Shown: in pieces, positions 15,609-23,081 of the stretch | Layout: every line of letters starts with the position of its first letter | Position numbering within the stretch: position 1 is the stretch's first letter | Source of the DNA: DATGKD01 sp035294855 | Lineage (GTDB): Bacteria > Actinomycetota > Acidimicrobiia > Acidimicrobiales > UBA8190 | Reading direction: 5' to 3' | Length of the DNA: 24,169 bases | NCBI GenBank assembly: GCA_035294855.1 | Contig: DATGKD010000195.1 | Location: 1-24,169 of the forward strand | The notes under the pieces: model-generated | Told to the model about the DNA's origin: nothing | The model's database searches: none | What the model saw: the letters and a program-made list of their open reading frames with translations, nothing else | Translations under genes and position numbers: made by a program

Positions 15609-17393
15609 GTGAGGAGGAGGTCGTCGCGGCGCGCCCGTCGCGTGACCGGGCGGGGCGCGTTCGTCCGGGTGTCGGCCCTGTTCGCCACGGCGCTCGTCCT
15701 CGGGACGAGTGGAGGCGTCGTCGGTGTGCGGTCGACGGCGGCGAGGGCGGGGACGCCGGTGCCCGGGGCGGGGACCTGCCCCATGTTCCCGGCCGACAAC
15801 ATCTGGAACACCGACATCTCGACGCTGCCGGTCGAGCGCTACAGCCCCGCGTGGCTGTCCTCGATGTCGGCGTCGACCTCCAACCTGCACCCTGACTTCG
15901 GGCCTTCCGGCGATCCGTCGAATCCCTACGGCATGCCCTACACGGTGGTCCCCCCGGGCCACCAGTACATCAACCTGCAGTTCCAGTACGCGTCCGAGAG
16001 CGACGCGGGCCCGTACCCGTTCGGTTCGGACACACCCATCGAAGGTGGCGCGGGTGCGAGCGGGGACCGCCACGCCATCATGGTCGACCCGTCCACGTGC
16101 ACCCTCTACGAGCTGTACGACGCGTATTACAACGGCCCGTCGACCTCGACGGCGGGCTCGGGTGCGATCTGGAACCTTCGTTCGAACGCGCTGCGTCCTG
16201 CGGGGTGGACCTCGGCGGACGCTGCCGGGCTGCCGATCATGCCCGGCCTGCTGCGCTACGACGAGGTGCGGTCGGGCCAGATCACCCACGCCATCCGGAT
16301 GACCGCCCAGACCACCGACACGAGCTACCTGTGGCCGGCGCGCCACGAGGCCGGCGCCGCGAGCGACCCCAACCTCCCGCCCATGGGGGCGCGCTTCCGG
16401 CTCAAGATGAGCTTCGACATCTCGCGGTTCTCACAACCGGCCCAGGTGGTGCTGCGGGCCATGCAGCACTACGGGCTCATCCTGGCCGACAACGGCAGCA
16501 ACTGGTACTTCGGCGGCACCGCCGATCCGAACTGGCCCCTTTCGCTCGTCGACGAGTTGAAGAGCATCCCCGCAAGCGCATTCGAGGCGGTCGACGAGTC
16601 GTCGCTCATGGCCGACCCCAATTCGGGACAGGCGCGAGTGCTCGACGCGCCCGGCCCGGGATACCGGCTCGTTGCGTCCGACGGCGGCGTGTTCGCCTTC
16701 GGCAACGCACCCTTCGAGGGTTCGATGGGTGGCACGCGCCTCAACGCGCCGGTCGTGGGAGCGACCGACACCGCGTCGGAGAACGGCTACTGGGAAGTGG
16801 CCTCCGACGGCGGCCTCTTCGCCTTCGGCGACGCCGCGTTCCGTGGCTCGATGGGCGGCACGCGCCTCAACGCGCCCATCGTCGGCATGGCGGCGACCCC
16901 CGACGGGGGCGGCTACTGGCTCGTGGCCTCCGACGGCGGCGTCTTCGCCTTCGGCGACGCCGCGTTCCATGGCTCGATGGGCGGCATGCGCCTCGACGCG
17001 CCCGTCGTCGGCATGGCACCGACCGGCGACGGGGGCGGGTACTGGCTGGTGGGCTCCGACGGGGGGGTGTTCGCGTTCGGCGATGCGCCCTTCCGCGGTT
17101 CCATGGGCGGCACGCACCTCAACGCCCCGGTTGTCGGGGCCGCGGCCGCGCCGGGAGGCGGCTACTGGGAGGTCGCCTCCGACGGTGGCGTCTTCTCGTT
17201 CGGCGCCCCGTTCTACGGGTCGGTGGGCGGCCAGCGTCTGAACGCGCCGGTCGTGGGCATGCGCCTGCTTCCGGGAGGCGGAGGCTACTGGTTCGTGGCC
17301 TCCGACGGGGGGGTGTTCGCCTTCGGCGGGGCGAACTTCCATGGCTCGACGGCGAACGACCTGCTGAACGCGCCCGTCGTCGCCATGGCCTGA
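15609..17393 (+). CDS. Exported protein with unassigned N-terminal domain and six C-terminal SDGG repeats
   Basis: A 594-residue secreted protein of no named family. An Arg-rich start and hydrophobic segment (VSALFATALVLGTSGGVVGV) lead to a probable cleavage near residue 47. Residues about 55-335 form an unassigned domain that begins CPMFPADNIWNTDIS and contains HAIMVDPSTCTLYELYDAYY, GLLRYDEVRSGQITHAIRMT and LRAMQHYGLILADNGSNWY. The conserved His, Asp and Tyr look suited to an enzyme or a carbohydrate-binding fold, but this is a guess. Six repeats of about 41-43 residues follow (352-594), pattern GYWxVASDGGxFxFG...LNAPVVGM, likely propeller blades or a repeat solenoid. Several open codons lie upstream; the GTG at 15609 is chosen because it precedes the basic start of the signal peptide, and GTG 15642 is the alternative. 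It converges with the VOC gene at a 5-bp gap. Confidence 0.8.
   Translation: MRRRSSRRARRVTGRGAFVRVSALFATALVLGTSGGVVGVRSTAARAGTPVPGAGTCPMFPADNIWNTDISTLPVERYSPAWLSSMSASTSNLHPDFGPSGDPSNPYGMPYTVVPPGHQYINLQFQYASESDAGPYPFGSDTPIEGGAGASGDRHAIMVDPSTCTLYELYDAYYNGPSTSTAGSGAIWNLRSNALRPAGWTSADAAGLPIMPGLLRYDEVRSGQITHAIRMTAQTTDTSYLWPARHEAGAASDPNLPPMGARFRLKMSFDISRFSQPAQVVLRAMQHYGLILADNGSNWYFGGTADPNWPLSLVDELKSIPASAFEAVDESSLMADPNSGQARVLDAPGPGYRLVASDGGVFAFGNAPFEGSMGGTRLNAPVVGATDTASENGYWEVASDGGLFAFGDAAFRGSMGGTRLNAPIVGMAATPDGGGYWLVASDGGVFAFGDAAFHGSMGGMRLDAPVVGMAPTGDGGGYWLVGSDGGVFAFGDAPFRGSMGGTHLNAPVVGAAAAPGGGYWEVASDGGVFSFGAPFYGSVGGQRLNAPVVGMRLLPGGGGYWFVASDGGVFAFGGANFHGSTANDLLNAPVVAMA
16662..17390 (+). repeat. Six tandem 41-43-codon SDGG repeats
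   Basis: Units begin with Y(R/W)xVASDGG, continue F(A/S)FG..(A/P)F.GS and end LNAP(V/I)V. Units 2 and 3 are the most alike at both protein and DNA level. Unit 4 has GSDGG, unit 5 lacks one residue (FSFGAPFYGS), and unit 6 has degenerated at GSTANDLLNAP. The array is coding and stays in one frame. Confidence 0.9.
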
Positions 17394-17398
17394 GCGCC

Positions 17399-17809
17399 TC
17401 AGCGCGGCCCGAGGTTCGTGAGCTCGATGACGTTGCCGGCGGGGTCCGTCACGAAGGCCTGCCACACCGTCATGTCCGGGTCATGGCGCGACGTGGGCTC
17501 GCCCAGGAAGCCGACCCCGGCCGCGCGCAAAGCGTGCACGGTCTCCTCGTAGCGCTCGGTCGGTACGTACAGGGCGTAGTGCGGAAAGCCCTTCCCGGGC
17601 GTGGGCAATTCGTCGGTCTCGACGAGATGCAGCTGGTGGTCGCCGACCGCGAACCACATGCCCGGGAACCCGAAGTCGGGCCGGGGCAGCTGCTCGAACC
17701 CGAGGATCCCACCGTAGAAGTCCTTGGCCGCGCCGAGGTCGTCGACGGCGATGGCGACATGGCTGTAGCCGCTCACGTGCACGGTCGCCTGCACTGGGCT
17801 GTCCGACAT
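17399..17809 (-). CDS. VOC-family (glyoxalase/dioxygenase-fold) protein
   Basis: A 136-residue protein of the vicinal oxygen chelate superfamily, two beta-alpha-beta-beta-beta modules that hold one metal. Candidate ligands are all present: His17 (GYSHVAIAV), Glu64 (HLVETDE), His77 (GFPHYALYV) and Glu129 (GNVIELTN). The length is usual for single-domain glyoxalase or lactoylglutathione lyase-like members; the substrate is unknown. The start ATG (MSDSPVQATV) is 89 bp from the divergent VOC gene at 17899, so a shared promoter region is likely. It converges with the SDGG-repeat gene, with only 5 bp between the stops. Confidence 0.9.
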   Translation of the reverse strand: MSDSPVQATVHVSGYSHVAIAVDDLGAAKDFYGGILGFEQLPRPDFGFPGMWFAVGDHQLHLVETDELPTPGKGFPHYALYVPTERYEETVHALRAAGVGFLGEPTSRHDPDMTVWQAFVTDPAGNVIELTNLGPR

Positions 17810-17898
17810 CGGTGTCCCTCCGGAGCTCGAGCCGTCGCCGTGCCACTGTAGTGAGGCCCGGCGCGGGGGTTCCGGGCACGGGGAGGGAGGCCGCCCAC

Positions 17899-18432
17899 AT
17901 GGATGACGCCGCCGACAGCGCTTCGATCGCGCAACTCGGGTTCGTCGTCGACGACATCGCAGCTGCCATGGAGCACTGGGTCCACGAGCTCGACGTCGGG
18001 CCGTTCTTCTACCTGCCCAACCCGCCGGTGAACGACCTGCGGTACCGCGGCGAGCCCACGGGGGCGCGCATGGCGGTCGCGCTGAGCTATTCCGGGCCCA
18101 TGCAGGTGGAGCTGATCCAGCCCCTCGACGACGAGCCGTCCCCGTACCGCGACTTCCGCTTGTCGCACGGCCGCGGGTTGCACCATGTCGCCCGCTTCAC
18201 GACCGACTACGACGGAGCGCTCCGCGCCCTGGAGGACCGGGGGCGTCGGGTGGTCTTCCAGGGACGAGGCATGACCGAGACCCAGCGGTTCTGCTACTTC
18301 GAGCCCGACGCCGACGGCGGCCCGATGGGGGAGCTCGTCGAGTCGGCCGGCTTCCAGGCGTTCTTCGACCACGTCCGGGACGCCGCGGCCACCTGGGACG
18401 GCAGCGACCCCGTGCGCACCCTGTCGATGTGA
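17899..18432 (+). CDS. VOC-family protein, methylmalonyl-CoA epimerase-like (Glyoxalase_4 type)
   Basis: A 177-residue VOC protein. It shows IAQLGFVVDDIAAAMEHWVH at the N-terminus, Glu71 (QVELIQPLDD), LHHVARF with His95/His96, and GELVESAG with Glu145. The usual first metal-ligand His is Gln12 (IAQLG), seen also in related actinobacterial proteins as I recall, so the chemistry may differ from true epimerase. The phrases ELIQP and HHVA are shared with methylmalonyl-CoA epimerases. The ATG at 17899 is picked because of GGGAGGGAGG at 17881-17890; the frame is open further upstream but Arg-rich. It is divergent from the other VOC gene, and the GNAT gene follows after 19 bp. Confidence 0.87.
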   Translation: MDDAADSASIAQLGFVVDDIAAAMEHWVHELDVGPFFYLPNPPVNDLRYRGEPTGARMAVALSYSGPMQVELIQPLDDEPSPYRDFRLSHGRGLHHVARFTTDYDGALRALEDRGRRVVFQGRGMTETQRFCYFEPDADGGPMGELVESAGFQAFFDHVRDAAATWDGSDPVRTLSM

Positions 18433-18451
18433 CGACCCCCCACGGCGACGC

Positions 18452-19255
18452 GTGAAGAGCCCCCGCGACAGCGTCCGCGCCCGAGCGCAGGACCTCGAGC
18501 TCGTCCGAGGTGAGCTGCTCTGGACGCTCGCGACCCTCGCCGGGGACATGAGTCCGATCGGTCCGGGCTGGAGTTTCCGCACACCGGCCCTACCCCTCGT
18601 GTGGTCGTTGAACCAGATCAGGATCACCGCGCCGGCGAGCGCCCCCGACGTGGTCGCCCTGGCCGACGAGCACCAGGCGGAGCTGCCGTACCGGCACATC
18701 GTCGTGGACGACATGCCGGAGGCGGCCGAAATCGCCGACGATTTCTCCCGCGCCGGGTGGCAGGTCGATCGCGAGGTGCTGATGTCGTTGACGGACCCGC
18801 CCGACCGCGTCGTCGACACCTCCCGGGTGACCGAGCTGAGCGAAGACCAGATGCTGTCGCTCGTGCGCCGATGGGCGTCCGAGGACCATCCGGGGGTCGG
18901 CGAGGACGCGCTCGACCAGCTCGACGAGTACAACCGCGGGGAAGGACGGCTCTGGCAGGAGCAACGCCTCGGCGTGCTCGACCGCGACGGGAACCCCGTG
19001 GCGATCACGAAGCTACGGGCGCACGGTCGGATGTCGTGGGTGGAGGACGTGTACACGGTCGCCGAGGCACGCGGGCAGGGCGCGGCGCGGGCGTTGGTCA
19101 CCCATGCCACCGAGTTGGCGCGACGGTCCCCGAGCGACGTCACGTTCATCATCGCCGACGACAACGACTGGCCCAAGGAGCTCTACGCCCGGATCGGGTT
19201 CCGGCCCATCGGCTTCGAACTCACCTTCCATCGGGCGGTCGGACAGGACCGCTGA
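18452..19255 (+). CDS. GNAT-family N-acetyltransferase
   Basis: A 267-residue protein whose C-terminal half is a GNAT acetyl-CoA binding domain: motif A is VYTVAEARGQGAARALVTHA (RGQGAA pyrophosphate loop), followed by the motif B-like FIIADDNDWPKELYARIGF and RPIGFEL. The N-terminal half (WSLNQIRITAPASAP, ALADEHQAELPYRHIVVDD) looks like a degenerate second GNAT-like domain, giving the double-GNAT length common in actinobacteria. Substrate unknown. The GTG start lies 19 bp after the VOC stop, without a strong ribosome site, so the pair is probably co-transcribed. It converges with the YCII-like gene with a 10-bp gap. Confidence 0.87.
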   Translation: MKSPRDSVRARAQDLELVRGELLWTLATLAGDMSPIGPGWSFRTPALPLVWSLNQIRITAPASAPDVVALADEHQAELPYRHIVVDDMPEAAEIADDFSRAGWQVDREVLMSLTDPPDRVVDTSRVTELSEDQMLSLVRRWASEDHPGVGEDALDQLDEYNRGEGRLWQEQRLGVLDRDGNPVAITKLRAHGRMSWVEDVYTVAEARGQGAARALVTHATELARRSPSDVTFIIADDNDWPKELYARIGFRPIGFELTFHRAVGQDR

Positions 19256-19265
19256 GGCCACCGGC

Positions 19266-19580
19266 TCAGGGGGAAGGCGGCCGACGGCCTCGCACGAACC
19301 CAGCGAGCATCTTCCCCACCTCGATGGTGGCGGTCCCCGTGGTCACCACCGGATCCCGGGCCGCGAACGCTCGTAGCTCGTCCTCGTCATCAGCTTCGAC
19401 CACGCCGAGACCCCACGAGCCCGTGCCGTCCAGCACCGGCGCGAACACCACCATCTGACCCGTGTCGACGAGGGGCTGCCAGTGCGCCGCGTGCCGCGTC
19501 ATGACCTCCCGCTCCTCTTCGGTCATGTCGAGGGCGAAGTTCGGCCGAGGAGCATGAAGTCGGAAGACGTAAGCGGGCAC
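19266..19580 (-). CDS. YciI-like (YCII family) protein
   Basis: A 104-residue small cytoplasmic protein of the YCII/YciI group: YVFRLHAPRPNFALDMTEEE at the N-terminus, HAAHWQPLVDTGQMVVFAPV in the middle, and VVEADDEDELRAFAARDPVV near the end. The pattern HxxYW/HW...G is typical, and the expected dimeric ferredoxin-like barrel is inferred from the family. The GTG at 19580 is favoured over an in-frame GTG at 19631 because GAGGA lies about 7 bases upstream and because homologues begin just before YVFRL. It is a different subtype from the DGPF protein at the left end. It is last in a leftward run, about 60 bp after the small exported protein. Function unknown. Confidence 0.85.
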   Translation of the reverse strand: MPAYVFRLHAPRPNFALDMTEEEREVMTRHAAHWQPLVDTGQMVVFAPVLDGTGSWGLGVVEADDEDELRAFAARDPVVTTGTATIEVGKMLAGFVRGRRPPSP

Positions 19581-19643
19581 CAGGCGATCCTCGGCAGGTC
19601 GCTGCGCCGCGGCTGAGTCGCCGCGTGGCACCGCAGTGCCGCG

Positions 19644-20228
19644 TCAACCGCAGTGAATGACGTTGGTGAGGTACCAGCCGGGCTGTTCGGCGGGCGCCAC
19701 CGTGAAGACAGCTTCGCCGGCTGGATAGCCCCCGGGATCGGGATAGGTCGTCGGCGACGTCGACGGGACGATGTCGTGAGTGAAGTAGCACGTGTCGTCC
19801 CCGGCCGGGTTCTGCGTGCAGGACTTGAACGTGAGGTGCGGCATCTGGGCGGCCATGGAGTCCATCTGGGCACGCCCGGCGGGATCGGTGACGTAGTCGA
19901 TCTCCTGCACGTCGTGGCCGTTCCACGCATCGGCCAGGTAGGCCATCGCGGCCTGAGGCGTGTCGAAGTGCGGGGCGCCCGTCGACGAGCAGACGTTGTC
20001 GATCGGCACCGACTGAGAGGTGCCCGAGGCGCCGTTCAGGGCGCACACCGTCGTGGTGGTGGCCGCGGGCACCGGCGTCGTGCCGACGTGCCGGTTCGAG
20101 GCCGCCGCGCGGGCGGCTGCACCGCCGCCGGGCTTCGATGCGCATCCGGCCGACACGGCCCAAAGGACCGCGGCGGCCAATCCTGCGGACCTGGTCACCC
20201 GGCTCGGGTGCGCTCGGTGGTTCCCCAC
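19644..20228 (-). CDS. Small exported protein, possible lipoprotein (unrecognised)
   Basis: About 194 residues, no recognised family. The N-terminus carries a positively charged stretch and hydrophobic core (SAGLAAAVLWAVSAGC). The cysteine sits in a weak lipobox (Ser at -3 instead of Leu/Val), so it is either a lipoprotein or a cleaved secreted protein. An Ala/Pro/Thr linker follows, then a folded part with several Cys residues (VCALNG, DNVCSS, KSCTQNPAGDDTCYF, VIHCG), probably disulfide-bonded outside the cell. Phrases such as FDTPQAAMAYLADAWNG resemble small periplasmic or NTF2-like proteins, but no homology is claimed. The start is uncertain: TTG 20234, GTG 20228 (used, near the upstream stop) or GTG 20198, which gives the most classical signal peptide. 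It follows the GNAT gene by a few bases. Confidence 0.7.
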   Translation of the reverse strand: MGNHRAHPSRVTRSAGLAAAVLWAVSAGCASKPGGGAAARAAASNRHVGTTPVPAATTTTVCALNGASGTSQSVPIDNVCSSTGAPHFDTPQAAMAYLADAWNGHDVQEIDYVTDPAGRAQMDSMAAQMPHLTFKSCTQNPAGDDTCYFTHDIVPSTSPTTYPDPGGYPAGEAVFTVAPAEQPGWYLTNVIHCG

Positions 20229-20237
20229 GTCCAAAGT

Positions 20238-20705
20238 CTACGGGCCGGGTCGCGGTGACTTCGGGGAGCCCACGCGTGTGATCGACGCCACGAAATGGAA
20301 CGCGGTGATGTCCAAGCCCCAGCGCAAGTAGAGGCGATGGGCGGCATGGCGGTGCGTGGCCGAGTCCAGGTGGAGGTGTGCGCATCCGGCGCGTTCCGCC
20401 TCGGCGCGCGCCCAGTCGAGGAGCGCGCGCCCGTGACCCTGGCCCCGATATGCCGGCAGGGTGACGAGGTCGTCGACGTAGACGTGGTCTCCGAGCGACA
20501 GGTTCTCGCCGCGGCGCATCCCCATCGCCGCCACGGCTCGCCTCCTGCCGGCCCCGTCCATCGAGACGACGAGTCGGTAGCCCATGGGTCGCATCCGCTC
20601 CACGGCGGCGACGAACGAGGCTTCGTCGGCGAGCTGCGGGCGCAGCTCCCGCATCGCCTCGTACGCGAGACCGGTGTCGTGAGGGGCCAGCTCTCGGATC
20701 TCCAT
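20238..20705 (-). CDS. GNAT-family N-acetyltransferase
   Basis: A 155-residue single-domain acetyltransferase. It begins MEIRELAPHDTGLAYEAMRE. Motif A is DDLVTLPAYRGQGHGRALLD with the RGQGHG acetyl-CoA loop, followed by AGCAHLHLDSATHRHAAHRL and YLRWGLDITAFHFVAS, the usual GNAT motif B region with an Arg/Tyr-type end. Substrate unknown. Start choice: ATG 20705 fits homologue starts; ATG 20714 is three codons earlier, and a longer frame to 20828 would overlap the upstream gene. None has a clear ribosome site. It lies 34 bp after the CrtC/AttH-like gene on the same strand and is followed within 10 bp by the exported protein. Confidence 0.85.
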   Translation of the reverse strand: MEIRELAPHDTGLAYEAMRELRPQLADEASFVAAVERMRPMGYRLVVSMDGAGRRRAVAAMGMRRGENLSLGDHVYVDDLVTLPAYRGQGHGRALLDWARAEAERAGCAHLHLDSATHRHAAHRLYLRWGLDITAFHFVASITRVGSPKSPRPGP

Positions 20706-20739
20706 GCCGGGCATGATGGCGCGGGCGATCCGACGAAGC

Positions 20740-21900
20740 TCAGATGAAGCTGTCGTCGGCCGACAGGCCGAGGGCGGGGTCGCCGCCGGTGATGATCGGT
20801 TGGCAGTTCCCCCAACCCTCGCCGCCACCGGTCACGTCGGTGACGTGGACGACCGTGTCGCGCAGCTGGTGCAGCCGCCGGGCGGTGACGGGCTCGGTGC
20901 AGTCGGCGATGTGCTCGCCGTCGACCGACAGCTCACCGCGCCACTCGCCGTGATGGTGGCCGTCGAATCCGAAGTACAGGCCGGCTCCGAGATGGAACCC
21001 GGTGTCCGACACCGCCTCCATGGTGAGCGTGCGAGTGACGCCGTCTGCGGTGGTGGCGCCCAGGCGTCCCCCCAGGAGGCGACGGTTGGCCGTGTCGAAG
21101 CGGAGATCGGGCTCGATGTCGACGAAGCGCTCGACGCGGCCGTCGGGGTGCTCGACCCCGCCCATGACGACGTGCTTGTGCACGAAGCCCGGTGCCGTGA
21201 CCATCTGGTAGTGGAGGAAGAGCCCGTAGCGCGAGCCGTCGGGCCGCTCCATAGCGATCGGCGACCAGATCATGCGGAACGACAAGCCCGCGAACGGGTC
21301 GCGCGGCTCCAGGTCGGTCGGGGGGAGGCCCACCTCGTAGCGCACGCCCCACGAGTGGTCGCGGGTGGACACCCACGCGTCGGGCGCGAGCTCGGTGCGC
21401 GTACCGTCGACCTCGACCCACCCCGAGGCCACACCGATCTGGTGGTAGCGGACGAGGTCGGAGCTGACGCGGTAGCCGTGGCGCATGTGGGTGCGGTCCT
21501 CGACCGAGGGAGGGACGATGGCCTCGAACGTCCATTCGAACGAAACGGGCTGGGCGGCATTCGGTTCCAGGACGAACCGGATGGCGCGTAGCGGCTCGAG
21601 CACCTCGTAGCGGAGGGGGCCCACCGCACACGACTCGGGGTCGGAGGCGAGACGTCGGCTCGCTCGCACCGTCCGTTGCTCGACGCCCACCGAGACGCCG
21701 CCGTAGCCGTCCATGACGTTGCGATTGGTGTACTTGCCGAGCCCGAAGCCGAGTTGGATGCGGCCGTCCTTGGCGGCGGCCATGGCGCAGATCTTCTCCG
21801 TCCACGACAAGTCGCTCGTCCCCACGACCGCGAACGTGTCCGGGATCTGGTGGCACAGGCCCTCGTCCGCGGCGACGAGCGGGCCGATCGGATTGGTCAC
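20740..21900 (-). CDS. CrtC/AttH-like lipocalin-type protein (DUF7064/DUF7065-like), second copy
   Basis: A 386-residue protein homologous to the one at the right edge. Shared landmarks in order are GFGLGKYTNRNVMDGYGGVS, a VGPLRYEVLEPL segment, a VEDRTHMRHGYR segment, and WVSTRDHSWGVR at residues 166-177. From memory this matches the hydroxyneurosporene-synthase/AttH-like families (lipocalin-like barrels) often listed as DUF7064/DUF7065; no activity is established. Residues C-terminal to it (FDGHHHGEWRGELSVDGEHI, GGGEGWGNCQPI) also align with the edge copy's GQWRGRGWTE and AEGWGMFEHGTF. The GTG at 21900 is chosen because VTNPIGPLVAADEG begins the conserved part and the upstream gene ends 26 bp earlier; no strong ribosome site. 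It forms a probable operon with the kinase-like gene and its paralogue. Confidence 0.8.
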   Translation of the reverse strand: MTNPIGPLVAADEGLCHQIPDTFAVVGTSDLSWTEKICAMAAAKDGRIQLGFGLGKYTNRNVMDGYGGVSVGVEQRTVRASRRLASDPESCAVGPLRYEVLEPLRAIRFVLEPNAAQPVSFEWTFEAIVPPSVEDRTHMRHGYRVSSDLVRYHQIGVASGWVEVDGTRTELAPDAWVSTRDHSWGVRYEVGLPPTDLEPRDPFAGLSFRMIWSPIAMERPDGSRYGLFLHYQMVTAPGFVHKHVVMGGVEHPDGRVERFVDIEPDLRFDTANRRLLGGRLGATTADGVTRTLTMEAVSDTGFHLGAGLYFGFDGHHHGEWRGELSVDGEHIADCTEPVTARRLHQLRDTVVHVTDVTGGGEGWGNCQPIITGGDPALGLSADDSFI

Positions 21901-21926
21901 GGCTGCGGTTCGGGTGTCCTGCGCCG

Positions 21927-23081
21927 TCAGATCCCGGCCCAGTACGTGCCGGCCAGCATCTGCTCGAGGGTGGCGCGGTGCATGATCATGTCGTCGGGAT
22001 CGTCGGGCAACGTGATCTCGCCGAAGAGGATCTGCCGACGGGCCACCCGGCTCATCACCACCGCGTGGCGCAGCGCGGCGTAGAACGTGTAGAACTCGAG
22101 GTCCTGCGGTTTGTAGCCCGAGTACTCCTCGTAGGTCGCCACGACGTCGTCGAGTCGCATGAAGTGGCGCATTCCCGGAAGGCCGATCTGCAACGCCAGG
22201 TCGTCCAGGAACCGGTGCAGGTAGATCATCCACCCGAGGTCGATCTCGCGGGGGCCGACCGCCGCCATCTCCCAGTCGAGGACCGCCACGGGCTCGAAGT
22301 CCCGGAAGATCATGTTGCCGATCCGGCTGTCACCCCAGCTGATCGCCGGGTCGCCCTCCTCGGGCGGCCAATGGTCCTCCAGCCAGGCGAAGCCCTGCTC
22401 GATGAGAGGCGAGCGCGCGCCGTCGGAGACCACCCACTCGTAATAGGCCCGCTGTGCGGCCACGTGGCGCGCCAACGCGGTGTCGCCCGGGGCATCGAGT
22501 TCGAGAAACGCGATGTCGTCGGCGCTCACGTCCGCGCCGTGCAGCTCGGTCAGCACCTTGATCGTGGCGCGTTGCAATCGCTCCTGGTCAGTGCGGGACG
22601 CCTCCGACAGCCATGAACCGAACGGATAGGGCATGACATCCGGGGGCACCACCCCGTCGACGCGTTCCATCACGAAGAACGGCGTGCCAATCGCCGTCGG
22701 GTCGAGTTCGAGCCACAACGTTCGGGGCACGGGCACCGGCGAGCGTTCCCCGACGAGGCGCATCACGTTGAACTGGCGCTCGAGGTCGTAGACCGGGAAG
22801 ACCGGGGCCGCCGCCGGGTCGGGGGCGAGGCGCGCCGCGCAGCGTTGGGTGACGCGCGGCGCGCCTGGGCGGGGCCGGCCTGTCTCTCGTGCCGCCGACT
22901 CTGCCCACGACGCCTCGAACAGAAGCGTCTCGCTGGACATGCCGTTGGACTCGGGCACGACCAGCTCGGAGATCTGCGGCTCCCGCACCTTCCCCCCGAG
23001 CCAGGCGACGAGACGTCGGTGAACCTCGTCGCGATCGCGGTTCGAGACCTTGGGCCGAGTGGTCGTGTCGGGGTCGGTCAC
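21927..23081 (-). CDS. Phosphotransferase-family (APH/choline-kinase fold) protein
   Basis: A 384-residue protein of the aminoglycoside phosphotransferase superfamily, ACAD10/11-like or FadE36-like group. The catalytic loop SWGDSRIGN carries Asp251 and Asn256; the usual His before GD is Trp. The metal-binding Asp269 lies in AVLDWEMAAVGP, followed by EIDLGWMI. The N-lobe shows VPESNGMSSETLLFEASW and FVMERVDG (hinge). The protein is complete and likely ATP-dependent, phosphorylating a small hydroxylated molecule; resistance is not implied. The GTG at 23081 overlaps the TGA of the upstream gene (GTGA, 23078-23081), so translation is coupled. Paralogous CrtC/AttH-like genes lie on both sides, suggesting that the three act in one lipid or terpenoid pathway. 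The pathway is an inference. Confidence 0.88.
   Translation of the reverse strand: MTDPDTTTRPKVSNRDRDEVHRRLVAWLGGKVREPQISELVVPESNGMSSETLLFEASWAESAARETGRPRPGAPRVTQRCAARLAPDPAAAPVFPVYDLERQFNVMRLVGERSPVPVPRTLWLELDPTAIGTPFFVMERVDGVVPPDVMPYPFGSWLSEASRTDQERLQRATIKVLTELHGADVSADDIAFLELDAPGDTALARHVAAQRAYYEWVVSDGARSPLIEQGFAWLEDHWPPEEGDPAISWGDSRIGNMIFRDFEPVAVLDWEMAAVGPREIDLGWMIYLHRFLDDLALQIGLPGMRHFMRLDDVVATYEEYSGYKPQDLEFYTFYAALRHAVVMSRVARRQILFGEITLPDDPDDMIMHRATLEQMLAGTYWAGI

Noticed and set aside
16662..17390. CRISPR-like regular spacing of repeated DNA
   Set aside because: The units are contiguous coding repeats of about 125 bp that keep one reading frame, with no short identical repeats separated by unique spacers.
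21901..22233. N-terminal extension of the second CrtC/AttH-like protein by 111 residues
   Set aside because: That stretch lies within the 3' end of the kinase-like gene in another frame and is Arg-rich; conserved sequence begins at the GTG at 21900.
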